From positions 17,724 to 81,723 of the forward strand of contig JAURPJ010000095.1 in NCBI GenBank assembly GCA_030835305.1: a stretch of DNA of 64,000 nt, read 5' to 3'. The stretch comes from Verrucomicrobiota bacterium. GTDB lineage: Bacteria > Verrucomicrobiota > Verrucomicrobiia > Verrucomicrobiales > Akkermansiaceae. The notes under the pieces were generated by a model. That model was not told the DNA's origin and did no database searches. It saw only the letters and a program-made list of their open reading frames with translations. Below are positions 36,540 to 44,616 of this stretch, piece after piece (position 1 is the stretch's first letter; each line of letters begins with the position of its first letter). Both the position numbers and the translations under genes were made by a program.

Positions 36540-36938
36540 CTACCAGACGAAGGCGATGATCTCTCCGCCAACCTTGTCCTTCTTGGCTTGGTGCCCGGTC
36601 ATGAGACCTTTGGAGGTCGACATGATGGAGATACCCATCCCGTTGAGAACGCGTGGGATGTTCTGGGAACCGGAATACTTCCGTCGTCCGCACTTGGAGA
36701 TCCTCTTGAGATCAGTGAGTGCGGGGACGCCGTCAACGAACTTTGTCTTAACGACCAGCTCGGGGAACTTGCCGGAGGTATCGACCTCGTAGTTCCAGAT
36801 GTAGCCTTCCTCCTTGAGGATGCGGGCGATCTCCACCTTCATTTTTGAATGCGGAGCTTTGAATGAATCGTTGCCAGCGCGTGAAGCATTCTTCAAACGA
36901 ATGAGAAAGTCAGCGATGGGGTCTGTGAGAGTTGCCAT
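36540..36938 (-). CDS. rpsH: 30S ribosomal protein S8
   Basis: 132 residues. DPIADFLIRLKNASRA at the start and VLNGMGISIMSTSKGLMTG at the end are typical. S8 is a primary 16S rRNA binder and in E. coli represses its own operon. It follows rplE directly (26 bases), so rpsN (S14), normally between them, is not here. Confidence 0.98.
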   Translation of the reverse strand: MATLTDPIADFLIRLKNASRAGNDSFKAPHSKMKVEIARILKEEGYIWNYEVDTSGKFPELVVKTKFVDGVPALTDLKRISKCGRRKYSGSQNIPRVLNGMGISIMSTSKGLMTGHQAKKDKVGGEIIAFVW

Positions 36939-36964
36939 GGTATTAGTTTTTCCAGGTCGTAAAT

Positions 36965-37537
36965 TTAAGCGGCGTTTTCCTCCGTTTTGACATTGTCACG
37001 AAAGGGCATACCGAGGGCTTTGAGCATCGCTTTGGCTTGTGCATCGGTCTTCGCGGAGGTCACGAAGATGAAGTCGAAACCAATCTGGCGCTTGATCTGA
37101 TCAAGCTCGATCTCAGGGAAGATGGACTGATCGGAGAATCCAACGGCGTAGTTTCCACGGCCGTCAAAAGACTTGAATGGAAGACCGCGGAAGTCACGGA
37201 TGTTCGGACAGGTGATTGCGATGAATCGCTCGAGGAATTCCCACATGCGGGCTCCCCGGAGGGTGACGCGGGCACCGACTGCTTCGCCCTCACGGACCTT
37301 AAAGTTAGCGACAGACTTCTTGGCGTATACAACCGAGGCTTTCTGCCCCGTGATTTTGCCGATTTCATCAACTGCATCTTCGACGGCTGCCTTACGCTCA
37401 TTGACGTAATGGCCGACGTGGGAGTTGATGGAGATTTTCTCGAGGCGGGGAACCTCATTAACGTTGGTGAGGCCTAATTCTTCCTGGAGAGCATTGATAA
37501 GATTCTCCTCGTAGAGGCGCTGGAGTGTTGGTTTCAT
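36965..37537 (-). CDS. rplE: 50S ribosomal protein L5
   Basis: 190 residues. MKPTLQRLYEENLINALQEE, SVANFKVREGEAVGARVTLRG and GRGNYAVGFSDQSIFPEI are the L5 signatures. It binds 5S rRNA and contacts the P-site tRNA. The gap to rplX upstream (116 bases) is the largest in the ribosomal stretch and holds hairpins. Confidence 0.98.
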   Translation of the reverse strand: MKPTLQRLYEENLINALQEELGLTNVNEVPRLEKISINSHVGHYVNERKAAVEDAVDEIGKITGQKASVVYAKKSVANFKVREGEAVGARVTLRGARMWEFLERFIAITCPNIRDFRGLPFKSFDGRGNYAVGFSDQSIFPEIELDQIKRQIGFDFIFVTSAKTDAQAKAMLKALGMPFRDNVKTEENAA

Positions 37538-37653
37538 TGTATTGGTGGCGGGTCAGCTTGGTTAAGGTGCTTAAGCGCGCGGGGTGCTCCCCTTCCCAAT
37601 TTCTTCGAGTGGTTGGAGCGGGCCGGGTTCCTGACACAGTCAAGCGTTCCGGG
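37538..37653 (-). promoter_or_regulatory. Long rplX-rplE spacer with hairpins, possible control site
   Basis: Most intercistronic gaps in the cluster are 15-60 bases; this one is 116. On the minus strand CTTGAC/GTCAGG and GGGG/CCCC small hairpins can form, the second about 50 bases before the rplE ATG. In E. coli the S8 repressor acts at the rplX-rplE junction. The location is suggestive but I could not verify S8-site identity. Confidence 0.3.
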
Positions 37654-37881
37654 CTAGACTTTTTTTACGTTGGAGATGTGAATCGGGCCATCGACTTCTT
37701 CGATACCACCATCTTGATTCTCCTCGGAGCGGCGAATTGCCTTTTTCATAATACGGACACCTTCCACGACAACCTGCTCTTTCGCAGCGTTGACGGAGAG
37801 GACAGTGCCCTGTTTTCCTTTGTGGTTTCCAGAAATGACGACAACTTCGTCGCCTGGCCTCACGTGGGTTTTAGTTTTCAT
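37654..37881 (-). CDS. rplX: 50S ribosomal protein L24
   Basis: 75 residues, shorter than the usual 100 or so. [24 protein letters not shown] is the KOW motif, and [12 protein letters not shown] and GPIHISNV match L24. It starts assembly of the 50S subunit near the tunnel exit. The C-terminal part is reduced compared with E. coli. Confidence 0.95.
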   Translation of the reverse strand: MKTKTHVRPGDEVVVISGNHKGKQGTVLSVNAAKEQVVVEGVRIMKKAIRRSEENQDGGIEEVDGPIHISNVKKV

Positions 37882-37902
37882 GGGTCCGGTAAAAATTGGA
37901 AG

Positions 37903-38268
37903 TTAGAGAACCTCGGGAGCGAGGGACACGATCTTCATGAAGTTCTTTTCACGAAGCTCACGGGCGACAGGTCCGAAGATGCGGGATCCCTTTGGATTGC
38001 CGTCTTTGTCGATGATGACGATGGCGTTCTCGTCGAAACGAAGAACGGACCCGTCAGCACGGCGAACAGGATAGGCGGTGCGAACGACCACGGCCTTGAC
38101 CACGGAGCCTTTTTTCACGGCAGCAGTGGGGATGGACTCGCGGATGTGAGCAGTGATGACGTCGCCGACGCGAGCAGACTTGGTCCGCTTGCCGATGACG
38201 CCAATCATTTTGGCCTGGCGGGCACCGGTGTTGTCGGCAACAGCGACTTTTGATTCCATTTGAAGCAT
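37903..38268 (-). CDS. rplN: 50S ribosomal protein L14
   Basis: 121 residues. [26 protein letters not shown] at the start, [29 protein letters not shown] in the middle and [28 protein letters not shown] at the end leave no doubt. Part of an intersubunit bridge. Standard position between rpsQ and rplX. Confidence 0.98.
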   Translation of the reverse strand: MLQMESKVAVADNTGARQAKMIGVIGKRTKSARVGDVITAHIRESIPTAAVKKGSVVKAVVVRTAYPVRRADGSVLRFDENAIVIIDKDGNPKGSRIFGPVARELREKNFMKIVSLAPEVL

Positions 38269-38324
38269 GGCGAAATAAGTATCGTTAGAGATTTTTGTTG
38301 AGTGGCTGCGAGAGCCGGGCTTTT

Positions 38325-38624
38325 TTAGTGGCTGAGAACTTTGACAAGCTTCCAGCGCTTGAGTTTGGAGATCGGTGTGGTCTCCTCGATGCGGACCTTG
38401 TCACCAACAGCGGCTTCACCAGATTCGTCGTGAGCGTAGAACTTCTTGGACTGCTTGATGATCTTCTTGAACTTGGGGTGAGGAACGCGGTTGGTGTATT
38501 CCACGACGATGGTCTTCTCCATGCCGGTGGACTTCACGATTCCTACGCGTGTTTTCTTGTTAGCGACTGGTCCCTCGGATGGGACAAAGTCTTTCTTGGG
38601 AGCTGCTTCCTGATTTTCGGACAT
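38325..38624 (-). CDS. rpsQ: 30S ribosomal protein S17
   Basis: 99 residues, about 15 longer than E. coli through a polar N-terminus ([13 protein letters not shown]). [22 protein letters not shown] and [28 protein letters not shown] are typical. S17 is a primary 16S rRNA binder. Follows rpmC as usual. Confidence 0.97.
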   Translation of the reverse strand: MSENQEAAPKKDFVPSEGPVANKKTRVGIVKSTGMEKTIVVEYTNRVPHPKFKKIIKQSKKFYAHDESGEAAVGDKVRIEETTPISKLKRWKLVKVLSH

Positions 38625-38667
38625 CTTTTTAAAAAACGGGTTAAAAGTTGGTTTCGGTCAGGGTTCC

Positions 38668-38868
38668 TTAGGAGGACTTACGCTGATTAATGGCGGTCAT
38701 CACCTGTGCGATTTCGCGACGGACGATGCGGCGGCGGGCGGTGTTTTCGAGTTGTCCAGTGGCCTGCTGGAGGCGGAGATTGAGAGCCTCCTCCTTAAGG
38801 TCACGAAGACGGGTTGAGAGTTCTTCAACACTCAGTTCGGAAACTTCGGAAAATTTTACTTTGGGCAT
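38668..38868 (-). CDS. rpmC: 50S ribosomal protein L29
   Basis: 66 residues from the ATG at 38868 (MPKVKFSEVSELSVEELSTR); a start seven codons upstream is less likely. Two-helix protein with LRLQQATGQLENTARRRIVRREIAQ typical of L29, which sits by the tunnel exit. Order rplP-rpmC-rpsQ is standard. Confidence 0.96.
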   Translation of the reverse strand: MPKVKFSEVSELSVEELSTRLRDLKEEALNLRLQQATGQLENTARRRIVRREIAQVMTAINQRKSS

Positions 38869-38919
38869 GACGTGATTCCTTTCGGTCAATTCGATGGTTT
38901 AAGCTTGATGAAATCAGGC

Positions 38920-39336
38920 TCAGTGGTTGTTGCGAGAGACGAAACGGGTTTCGAATCCAAGCTTATAAGATGCGAGGCGCATGGCTTCGCGGGCTTGGGA
39001 TTCAGGAACGCCACCGACTTCGAAAAGCATGGTGCCAGGACGAATCACGGCAACCCAAGCATCGACGGAGCCCTTACCCTTACCCATACGGGTTTCAGGT
39101 GGACGGCGGGTGATGGATTTGTGAGGAAAGACCCGGATCCAGGTCTTACCTTTACGCTTGAGAAAGCGGTTGATGGAAATACGGCAGGCTTCGATCTGGC
39201 GGTTGGTCATCCAACCGCGACCGAGGGCCTGAAGTCCGAAGTCACCGAAGCTGACATCGGTGCCACGCTGGGCGTTACCACCCCGGTTGCCACGGTGCGA
39301 CTTCCGGAACTTGGTTCTTTTGGGCATTAAAGGCAT
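38920..39336 (-). CDS. rplP: 50S ribosomal protein L16
   Basis: 138 residues. The ATG at 39336 has a full Shine-Dalgarno sequence (AGGAGG) nine bases upstream, so it is chosen over the ATG three codons later. [46 protein letters not shown] and [22 protein letters not shown] identify L16, which organises the A-site of the 50S subunit. Confidence 0.98.
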   Translation of the reverse strand: MPLMPKRTKFRKSHRGNRGGNAQRGTDVSFGDFGLQALGRGWMTNRQIEACRISINRFLKRKGKTWIRVFPHKSITRRPPETRMGKGKGSVDAWVAVIRPGTMLFEVGGVPESQAREAMRLASYKLGFETRFVSRNNH

Positions 39337-39377
39337 GATTCTATCCTCCTAAATTTTTGGGTTAAAATGGGTGTTTA

Positions 39378-40166
39378 TTAGGAAGCGGCCGGTTTGCTTC
39401 CGCCCTCAGCGGGCTTGTCTTGATTATTGTCGTGGCGACCTCCGCCGCCTCCGCGGTTATCTCCTCCACGTCCGCCTCCGGGACCACCGCGACCACCACG
39501 ACGTGGACGATCATGACCAGGAGGGCGGGATCCTTTGTCCGAATCTTCATTCTTATTGATCCAGCACTTCACACCGATGATTCCATAAACAGTCTTTGCC
39601 TCGGCAAATCCATAGTCGATGGGGACACGAAGAGTCTGAAGAGGGACCTTGCCTTCGCGATACCACTCGGCACGGGCGATATCAGCTCCACCAAGGCGGC
39701 CGGCACAGCGGATCCGAATCCCATTGGCTCCGAAATCCATGGCGGTTTGGACAGCACGCTTCATGGCGCGACGGAAAGCAATTCGGCGCTCGAGCTGAAT
39801 GCAAACCTGCTCACAGACACACTGTGCATCGAGTTCAGGCTTGCGGATCTCAACGATATCAATCTTAACCTGCGAACCTCCGGCAATCTTGGAGATTGCG
39901 TTGGTCATGATCTCGATTTCAGATCCCTTACGCCCGATAACCAGTCCCGGCCGAGAGGTGTGAAGAGTCACCCGAACACTGTTCCAGGCACGCTCGATGA
40001 TAACTTTGGCGAGGGCGGCAGCTTGAAGGTGACCGGCGATGTATTTGCGGATCTTGAGATCTTCGTGAAGCTTATTGGTGTAGTCCTGGCCTTCGGCATA
40101 CCACTTGGAGCGCCAGTCTTTGTTGACGGCGAGGCGGAAACCGATTGGATTAACTTTTTGTCCCAT
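39378..40166 (-). CDS. rpsC: 30S ribosomal protein S3 with Arg/Gly-rich C-terminal tail
   Basis: 262 residues against 233 in E. coli. [14 protein letters not shown], the KH-domain motif [10 protein letters not shown] and the C-terminal domain ([38 protein letters not shown], residues spaced as usual) are intact to about residue 211. A tail of about 50 residues follows, rich in RGG and GGGRGG units ([19 protein letters not shown]) and ending in a Lys/Ala/Ser-rich stretch. S3 forms the mRNA entry channel with S5, which here has a similar extension. This pattern looks like an RNA-binding RGG tail. Confidence 0.95.
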   Translation of the reverse strand: MGQKVNPIGFRLAVNKDWRSKWYAEGQDYTNKLHEDLKIRKYIAGHLQAAALAKVIIERAWNSVRVTLHTSRPGLVIGRKGSEIEIMTNAISKIAGGSQVKIDIVEIRKPELDAQCVCEQVCIQLERRIAFRRAMKRAVQTAMDFGANGIRIRCAGRLGGADIARAEWYREGKVPLQTLRVPIDYGFAEAKTVYGIIGVKCWINKNEDSDKGSRPPGHDRPRRGGRGGPGGGRGGDNRGGGGGRHDNNQDKPAEGGSKPAAS

Positions 40167-40197
40167 GATTCTTTAGAGGTAAATTGTTCAGTTTGGC

Positions 40198-40701
40198 TTA
40201 TTCAGCAGTCTCTTCGGTGGATTCGGTCTCTTCGACATCCTCGACGGGAGCCTCTTCTGCAGGAGCTTGCTCCTTCTTGGCAGCTGGCTTTGTATCCGCT
40301 CCAAAGAGAGATTTGATGATGTCGCGCTTTTTGGGCTTTCCGGACCGTTGCTTCTCCTCAGGAGCCTCAAACTCATCGGTCAAGGTGATGAAGATATGGC
40401 TGGTACGCTTGCGGATAGCGCCGGCAGAACCACGGGCACGCGGCTTGAAACGCTTCAGAGTGGGGCCTTCCCCAACAACTGCTTCCTTAACGATGAGCTC
40501 ATCGGCAGAAAGCTCGTGGTTGTTCTCAGCATTGGCGATAGCGCTTTTAAGCGTCTTACCGATGAGGTGAGCGGATTTCTTGGGAGTATAGGTCAACGCG
40601 TCGAGGGCATCGGAGACAGGAAGCCCCTGAATTTCGCGAACAACGTGGCGTGCTTTCTTCGGAGAAATCCGAGCGTATTTTGTGGTCGAACGAACTAACA
40701 T
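40198..40701 (-). CDS. rplV: 50S ribosomal protein L22 with acidic C-terminal tail
   Basis: 167 residues; E. coli L22 has 110. The core (RSTTKYARISPKKARHVVREI, ANAENNHELSADELIVKEA, FKPRARGSAGAIRKRTSHIFITL) ends near residue 112. The rest is a low-complexity tail with a Lys-rich part, an FGADTKPAAKKEQ stretch and a run of Glu/Thr (EEAPVEDVEETESTEETAE). L22 lines the nascent-chain tunnel and its outside faces the tunnel exit, where such a tail would project. Confidence 0.95.
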   Translation of the reverse strand: MLVRSTTKYARISPKKARHVVREIQGLPVSDALDALTYTPKKSAHLIGKTLKSAIANAENNHELSADELIVKEAVVGEGPTLKRFKPRARGSAGAIRKRTSHIFITLTDEFEAPEEKQRSGKPKKRDIIKSLFGADTKPAAKKEQAPAEEAPVEDVEETESTEETAE

Positions 40702-40720
40702 CAGTTTGTCGGGTGAGAAT

Positions 40721-41428
40721 TTATTGAGTGATTATTTTTGCAAGGTCACCGGGTTGAACCGGGACTTTAAGATTGATGAGGGGTAGCAGGAGGAGGCCGC
40801 TGACGTCAGCTCGGACAAGGCCAACGGAGGAGTCGCAAATGTGAGTACCGGAGCGCTCAATTCGGAATCGCATTCCAATTCCAACTTCGGCATCAGATCC
40901 GGCATTGATCACAACGAGTCCGGAATCGGAGTCGACGGTGACAACGCGGGCTTCGCGGACAGTTCCCTTCTCGACCTTGCGTCTGGGCTGCTGACGCTGG
41001 CCAAGAGCAACCTCGAGTTCGCGGAGCTTAATTTCCAATTCCTTGCGAAATTCCGGATTCGAAGCAACCGCTGTGCGGAGATAGCTTTTAATGATTGGAA
41101 GCAGGCTCACAACGGAATCCTCGAGCTGAATGAGGTTTTCGCGGGCGACCTGATAGTCGGAAACAGCGTTGAGTAATTTCGTGTCGCGATCTTCGAAGAG
41201 GTCCTTGCCCCGAAGAGCAAGGTACTCGCGAATTTCCTTGAGGGCCCTCGTTTTGCCATCCTCCCTTTCGAGAGTTTCGGCCAGGCTCTTATTCAGGTTC
41301 GCGAGTTGAAGTTTCAACTGACGATTTTCGCGTTCGAGCTTCTGAACCTCGGTTTCCTGGGCACCCGCCACTGCAGCACCTAGCGCAAGGAGCCCGGTGA
41401 GAAGTGAGTTGGTGAATGGGAAACGCAT
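40721..41428 (-). CDS. Exported coiled-coil protein encoded between rpsS and rplV
   Basis: 235 residues, no family recognised. A signal peptide (MRFPFTNSLLTGLLALGAAVAGAQ) is followed by a coiled coil (about 27-65, KLERENRQLKLQLANLNKSL), a helical part (about 66-140), a basic linker (RQQPRRKVEKG) and a beta-rich C-terminal domain (about 150-235) with repeats of the VxxVDSDSGLVVINAGSDAEVGIGMRF type. It starts 22 bases after rpsS and ends 19 before rplV, so it is part of the S10 operon transcript. Verrucomicrobial S10 operons with this insertion are not known to me. Confidence 0.8.
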   Translation of the reverse strand: MRFPFTNSLLTGLLALGAAVAGAQETEVQKLERENRQLKLQLANLNKSLAETLEREDGKTRALKEIREYLALRGKDLFEDRDTKLLNAVSDYQVARENLIQLEDSVVSLLPIIKSYLRTAVASNPEFRKELEIKLRELEVALGQRQQPRRKVEKGTVREARVVTVDSDSGLVVINAGSDAEVGIGMRFRIERSGTHICDSSVGLVRADVSGLLLLPLINLKVPVQPGDLAKIITQ

Positions 41429-41450
41429 AAGGAAGGATTCTTATGGAAGT

Positions 41451-41720
41451 TTATTTCTTACCGATACCACCGTGAGCCTTAAAGATGCGGGTAGGAGAAA
41501 ACTCACCCAGCTTGTGGCCCACCATGTTCTCGGAAACGAAAACAGGGACGAAGGTTTTTCCGTTGTGAACGGCGAAGTTGTGACCGACGAAGTCAGGAGT
41601 GATCATGGAGCGGCGGCTCCAGGTCTTGATGGGCTTTTTATTGCCCGACTCGACTGCGGCGTCGATTTTGAGCAGAAGCTTCTGATCGACGTACGGGCCT
41701 TTTTTCAATGAACGTGCCAT
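41451..41720 (-). CDS. rpsS: 30S ribosomal protein S19
   Basis: 89 residues. [63 protein letters not shown] (read in parts) are typical of S19, which forms a bridge to the 50S subunit. Next to rplB, as usual; the next gene on the transcript is the exported coiled-coil protein rather than rplV. Confidence 0.98.
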   Translation of the reverse strand: MARSLKKGPYVDQKLLLKIDAAVESGNKKPIKTWSRRSMITPDFVGHNFAVHNGKTFVPVFVSENMVGHKLGEFSPTRIFKAHGGIGKK

Positions 41721-41753
41721 AATGAAATTTTGTTAAGTGACTAGCAGGTTGGA

Positions 41754-42596
41754 TTACTTGCGCTTGGACTTGCGGCGGTCCTCGACAATAAAGGTTGAGT
41801 TCTTGTGCTTGCGGCGTGTCTTCTGCCCCTTGGTGTGACCCCAGGGAGACTTGAGGTGCTGACGACCACCACCGGACTTTGATTTACCCTCACCACCACC
41901 GTTGGGGTGATCGACAGGGTTCATGCACATTCCGCGAACGGAGGGGCGCTTGCCCTGCCAGCGGGTTCGGCCAGCCTTACCGGAGACCTCATTCATGTGA
42001 TCGCGGTTCCCGACGGTGCCAATCGTTGCGTAGCTCTCTTCGTGGAATTTACGAAGCTCACCGGATGGCATTTTAATGAAGGCGTAACCTTCGTCACGTG
42101 AAGCGAGAACGGCGTACTGTCCTGCAGCGCGGGCGACCTTGCCACCAGATCCGGGTCGTATCTCGATATTGTGGATCGCGGTCCCAAGAGGAACATTTTT
42201 CAAAGGCATGGCGTTACCAACCTTGGGCTCGACGTTTTCACCGGCTTCCACTTTGTGGCCATCGGTAAGGCCGGATGGAGCAAGAATGTAAGATTTGGTT
42301 CCGTCCCGGTACTCAAGAAGAGCGATGCGACAAGTCCGGTTCGGATCGTATTCGATCCCAATCACGGTTGCGACCTCGTCGCGCTTGGTCCGCTTGAAGT
42401 CTATGAGACGATATTTCTTTTTATGACCACCGCCGATGTGGCGCATGGTGATGCGGCCCTGATTGTTACGACCACCGGAGCGTTTCTTAACTTCGAGGAG
42501 GCTTTTTTCAGGCTTGGACTTGGTAATTTCGTCGAAGGTCGGGAGCTGCTTGTAGCGGTTCGCGGGAGTGACGGGCTTAAAACTTTTCAGAGGCAT
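41754..42596 (-). CDS. rplB: 50S ribosomal protein L2
   Basis: 280 residues. [29 protein letters not shown] near the start and the active-site-side motif [19 protein letters not shown] with its conserved His are present. L2 is needed for subunit association and peptidyl transfer. Standard position after rplW. Confidence 0.99.
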   Translation of the reverse strand: MPLKSFKPVTPANRYKQLPTFDEITKSKPEKSLLEVKKRSGGRNNQGRITMRHIGGGHKKKYRLIDFKRTKRDEVATVIGIEYDPNRTCRIALLEYRDGTKSYILAPSGLTDGHKVEAGENVEPKVGNAMPLKNVPLGTAIHNIEIRPGSGGKVARAAGQYAVLASRDEGYAFIKMPSGELRKFHEESYATIGTVGNRDHMNEVSGKAGRTRWQGKRPSVRGMCMNPVDHPNGGGEGKSKSGGGRQHLKSPWGHTKGQKTRRKHKNSTFIVEDRRKSKRK

Positions 42597-42636
42597 TGGA
42601 ATAATCCTTTCTGAGTGAGGTTACGAAAAATGAATT

Positions 42637-42921
42637 TTAGAGGAGGTCGAGGGAATCACCGTCCTTGAGTCGGACGATGGCTTTCTTCCAGGCGGAGGTG
42701 CGTCCGGCATCAGCACGGCGACGGCGCTTAGCTTTACCTGCGTAGTTGGCGGTGCGAACATCGAGAACCTTCACTTTGAAGAACTTCTCAACGGCGTTTT
42801 TGATCTCAATCTTGTTGGCACGACGATCAACCTTGAAAGTGTAGGTGTTCTCGTTTTCCTGAAGAAGAGCTGCCTTCTCAGACATGCGGACGGTATCAAT
42901 AATACTGTAAATATCTCTCAT
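42637..42921 (-). CDS. rplW: 50S ribosomal protein L23
   Basis: 94 residues. IIDTVRMSEKAALLQENENTYTFKVDRRANKIEIKNAVEKFFKVKV (read in parts) is the L23 fold; L23 is the docking site for trigger factor and SRP at the tunnel exit. Between rplD and rplB, as usual. Confidence 0.97.
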   Translation of the reverse strand: MRDIYSIIDTVRMSEKAALLQENENTYTFKVDRRANKIEIKNAVEKFFKVKVLDVRTANYAGKAKRRRRADAGRTSAWKKAIVRLKDGDSLDLL

Positions 42922-42936
42922 GGCTTGCTGAGTGGA

Positions 42937-43542
42937 TTAGGCGGTGCGCGAAGCGAGGGTTTCGAGAGCGTCATCGACAATGATGACATCGCCCCAGAAG
43001 AGAAGCTCTTCCACGTTGACGTTCTCGGCGGTTTGGAGGAGGCCCCACGTGAGATTGCGCTCGGCACGATAGGTCTCTTCGGTGAAAGATTTACCAATGA
43101 TGATCACACGAGCAGCGTCGGTAATTTCACGGATCGCCTTGACGATGTCTCTGGTCTTACCGGAAGCAACCTCGAAGGAACTCGCGCTGTGAACGACTCC
43201 TTCGTTGATCTTTTCTCCGAGAACACGGCGCAGGGCGAGAGTGCGGACTTTCTTGGAAACGATCTTTGCGTAGGAACGGTTCCGGGGACCGAAGGCAACA
43301 CCACCACCGACGAAGATCGGAGCTTTGCGGTCACCGTGGCGTGCGCCACCGGTGCCCTTCTGGCGATACATCTTCTTACCGGTTCCGCGGACTTCTCCAC
43401 GGGTTTTACACTGGGCGGTTCCGGATCGGCGGTTGGCTTGGTATGCGACGACGAGATCGTGCACGGCCTGCCCGCCTTTTGAGCCATCATCGATAAGCTG
43501 GATGTTGGCTTTTTCGGCGTCTTGAATTGTGAATGCTGACAT
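42937..43542 (-). CDS. rplD: 50S ribosomal protein L4
   Basis: 201 residues. [25 protein letters not shown] and [21 protein letters not shown] form the tunnel loop of L4, intact here. In E. coli L4 represses the S10 operon, but I see no proof of that here. 15 bases separate it from rplW. Confidence 0.98.
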   Translation of the reverse strand: MSAFTIQDAEKANIQLIDDGSKGGQAVHDLVVAYQANRRSGTAQCKTRGEVRGTGKKMYRQKGTGGARHGDRKAPIFVGGGVAFGPRNRSYAKIVSKKVRTLALRRVLGEKINEGVVHSASSFEVASGKTRDIVKAIREITDAARVIIIGKSFTEETYRAERNLTWGLLQTAENVNVEELLFWGDVIIVDDALETLASRTA

Positions 43543-43569
43543 GGATCAGGTTCTTTCTAAAACTGGGGT

Positions 43570-44223
43570 TTACTTGGCTGCGGATTTTTTGAGAGCCGGG
43601 CGAACAGTGACGTAGGCACCGTTGTGGCCCGGAACCGAACCGGAGATGAGGAGGACTCCGTCTTCCTGACGGACTTGGACAATTTTGAGATTCTGCGTGG
43701 TGCGACGGACGGTGCCATCGTGTCCGGGCATCTTCTGGTTTTTCCAGACGCGGGCGGGTGTCGAGCCTGCACCAATGGCACCAGTTCTGCGGTGCATCAT
43801 ATGACCGTGACCGTCGGGCTGACCATTGTGGCCGTGACGCTTAACGTTACCCTGAAAGCCTTTACCTTTGGTTGTGCCGATAACGTCGACCCACTGGCCG
43901 TCTTCGAAAAGAGCGGCACCTGGATGCCCGTCCTCCTTGTTAGGAAGATCGGCATCGCTGTCAAAGCGGAATTCTTTGATCAGCTTTTTGGCACCGGTGG
44001 CACCTTGCTTGGCCTGGTGAGTCCGCTCAGGGAGATTGACACGGCGCTCCTTCTGGTCGTCAAAGGCGACCTGAATGGCTGAGTAGCCGTCAGTCTCCGT
44101 AGTCTTTACCTGAAGAAATTCGTTTCCGTTCACGTCGACGACAGTGACGGGGATCATGCAGCCTGCCTCTGCGTCAAAGACGCGGGTCATACCGACTTTT
44201 TTACCGAGGATTCCGAGTGACAT
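43570..44223 (-). CDS. rplC: 50S ribosomal protein L3
   Basis: 217 residues. LGILGKKVGMTRVFD, VDVIGTTKGKGFQGNVKRHG and MHRRTGAIGAGSTPARVWKNQKMPGHDG (read in parts) identify L3, which shapes the peptidyl transferase centre. Second gene of the S10 block after rpsJ. Confidence 0.98.
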   Translation of the reverse strand: MSLGILGKKVGMTRVFDAEAGCMIPVTVVDVNGNEFLQVKTTETDGYSAIQVAFDDQKERRVNLPERTHQAKQGATGAKKLIKEFRFDSDADLPNKEDGHPGAALFEDGQWVDVIGTTKGKGFQGNVKRHGHNGQPDGHGHMMHRRTGAIGAGSTPARVWKNQKMPGHDGTVRRTTQNLKIVQVRQEDGVLLISGSVPGHNGAYVTVRPALKKSAAK

Positions 44224-44266
44224 GGGTCTGGGTTCCGTTTGGAAAGTTTAAGTTAAAAGGGAAGGA

Positions 44267-44572
44267 TTAGATGTGGATCTGAATATCAACACCAGCGGGG
44301 AGATTGAGCTTCTTGAGCTCGTCCACGGTGCGTGCGGTAGGATCAACGATGTCGAGGAGACGCTTGTGTGTGCGGACCTCAAACTGGTCGGCGGACTTTT
44401 TATTCACGTGAACCGAGCTGTTGACGGAGAATTTTTCGATCCGTGTTGGCAGAGGGACGGGGCCGGCGACTTTGGCTCCAGTGCGCTTGGCAGTCTCGAC
44501 AATCTCGACAGTGGAGCGGTCAATGGCCCGATGGTCAAATGCGCGAAGGCGGATGCGGATTTTCTGATTCAT
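44267..44572 (-). CDS. rpsJ: 30S ribosomal protein S10
   Basis: 101 residues. [46 protein letters not shown] (read in parts) is diagnostic. S10 also acts in transcription antitermination with NusB. It lies 44 bases after fusA with no tuf gene in between, unlike many bacteria. Confidence 0.98.
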   Translation of the reverse strand: MNQKIRIRLRAFDHRAIDRSTVEIVETAKRTGAKVAGPVPLPTRIEKFSVNSSVHVNKKSADQFEVRTHKRLLDIVDPTARTVDELKKLNLPAGVDIQIHI

Positions 44573-44616
44573 GATGGAAAGTTATCTGGTGGGATGATTG
44601 TGATTTGAGAGCAGGC

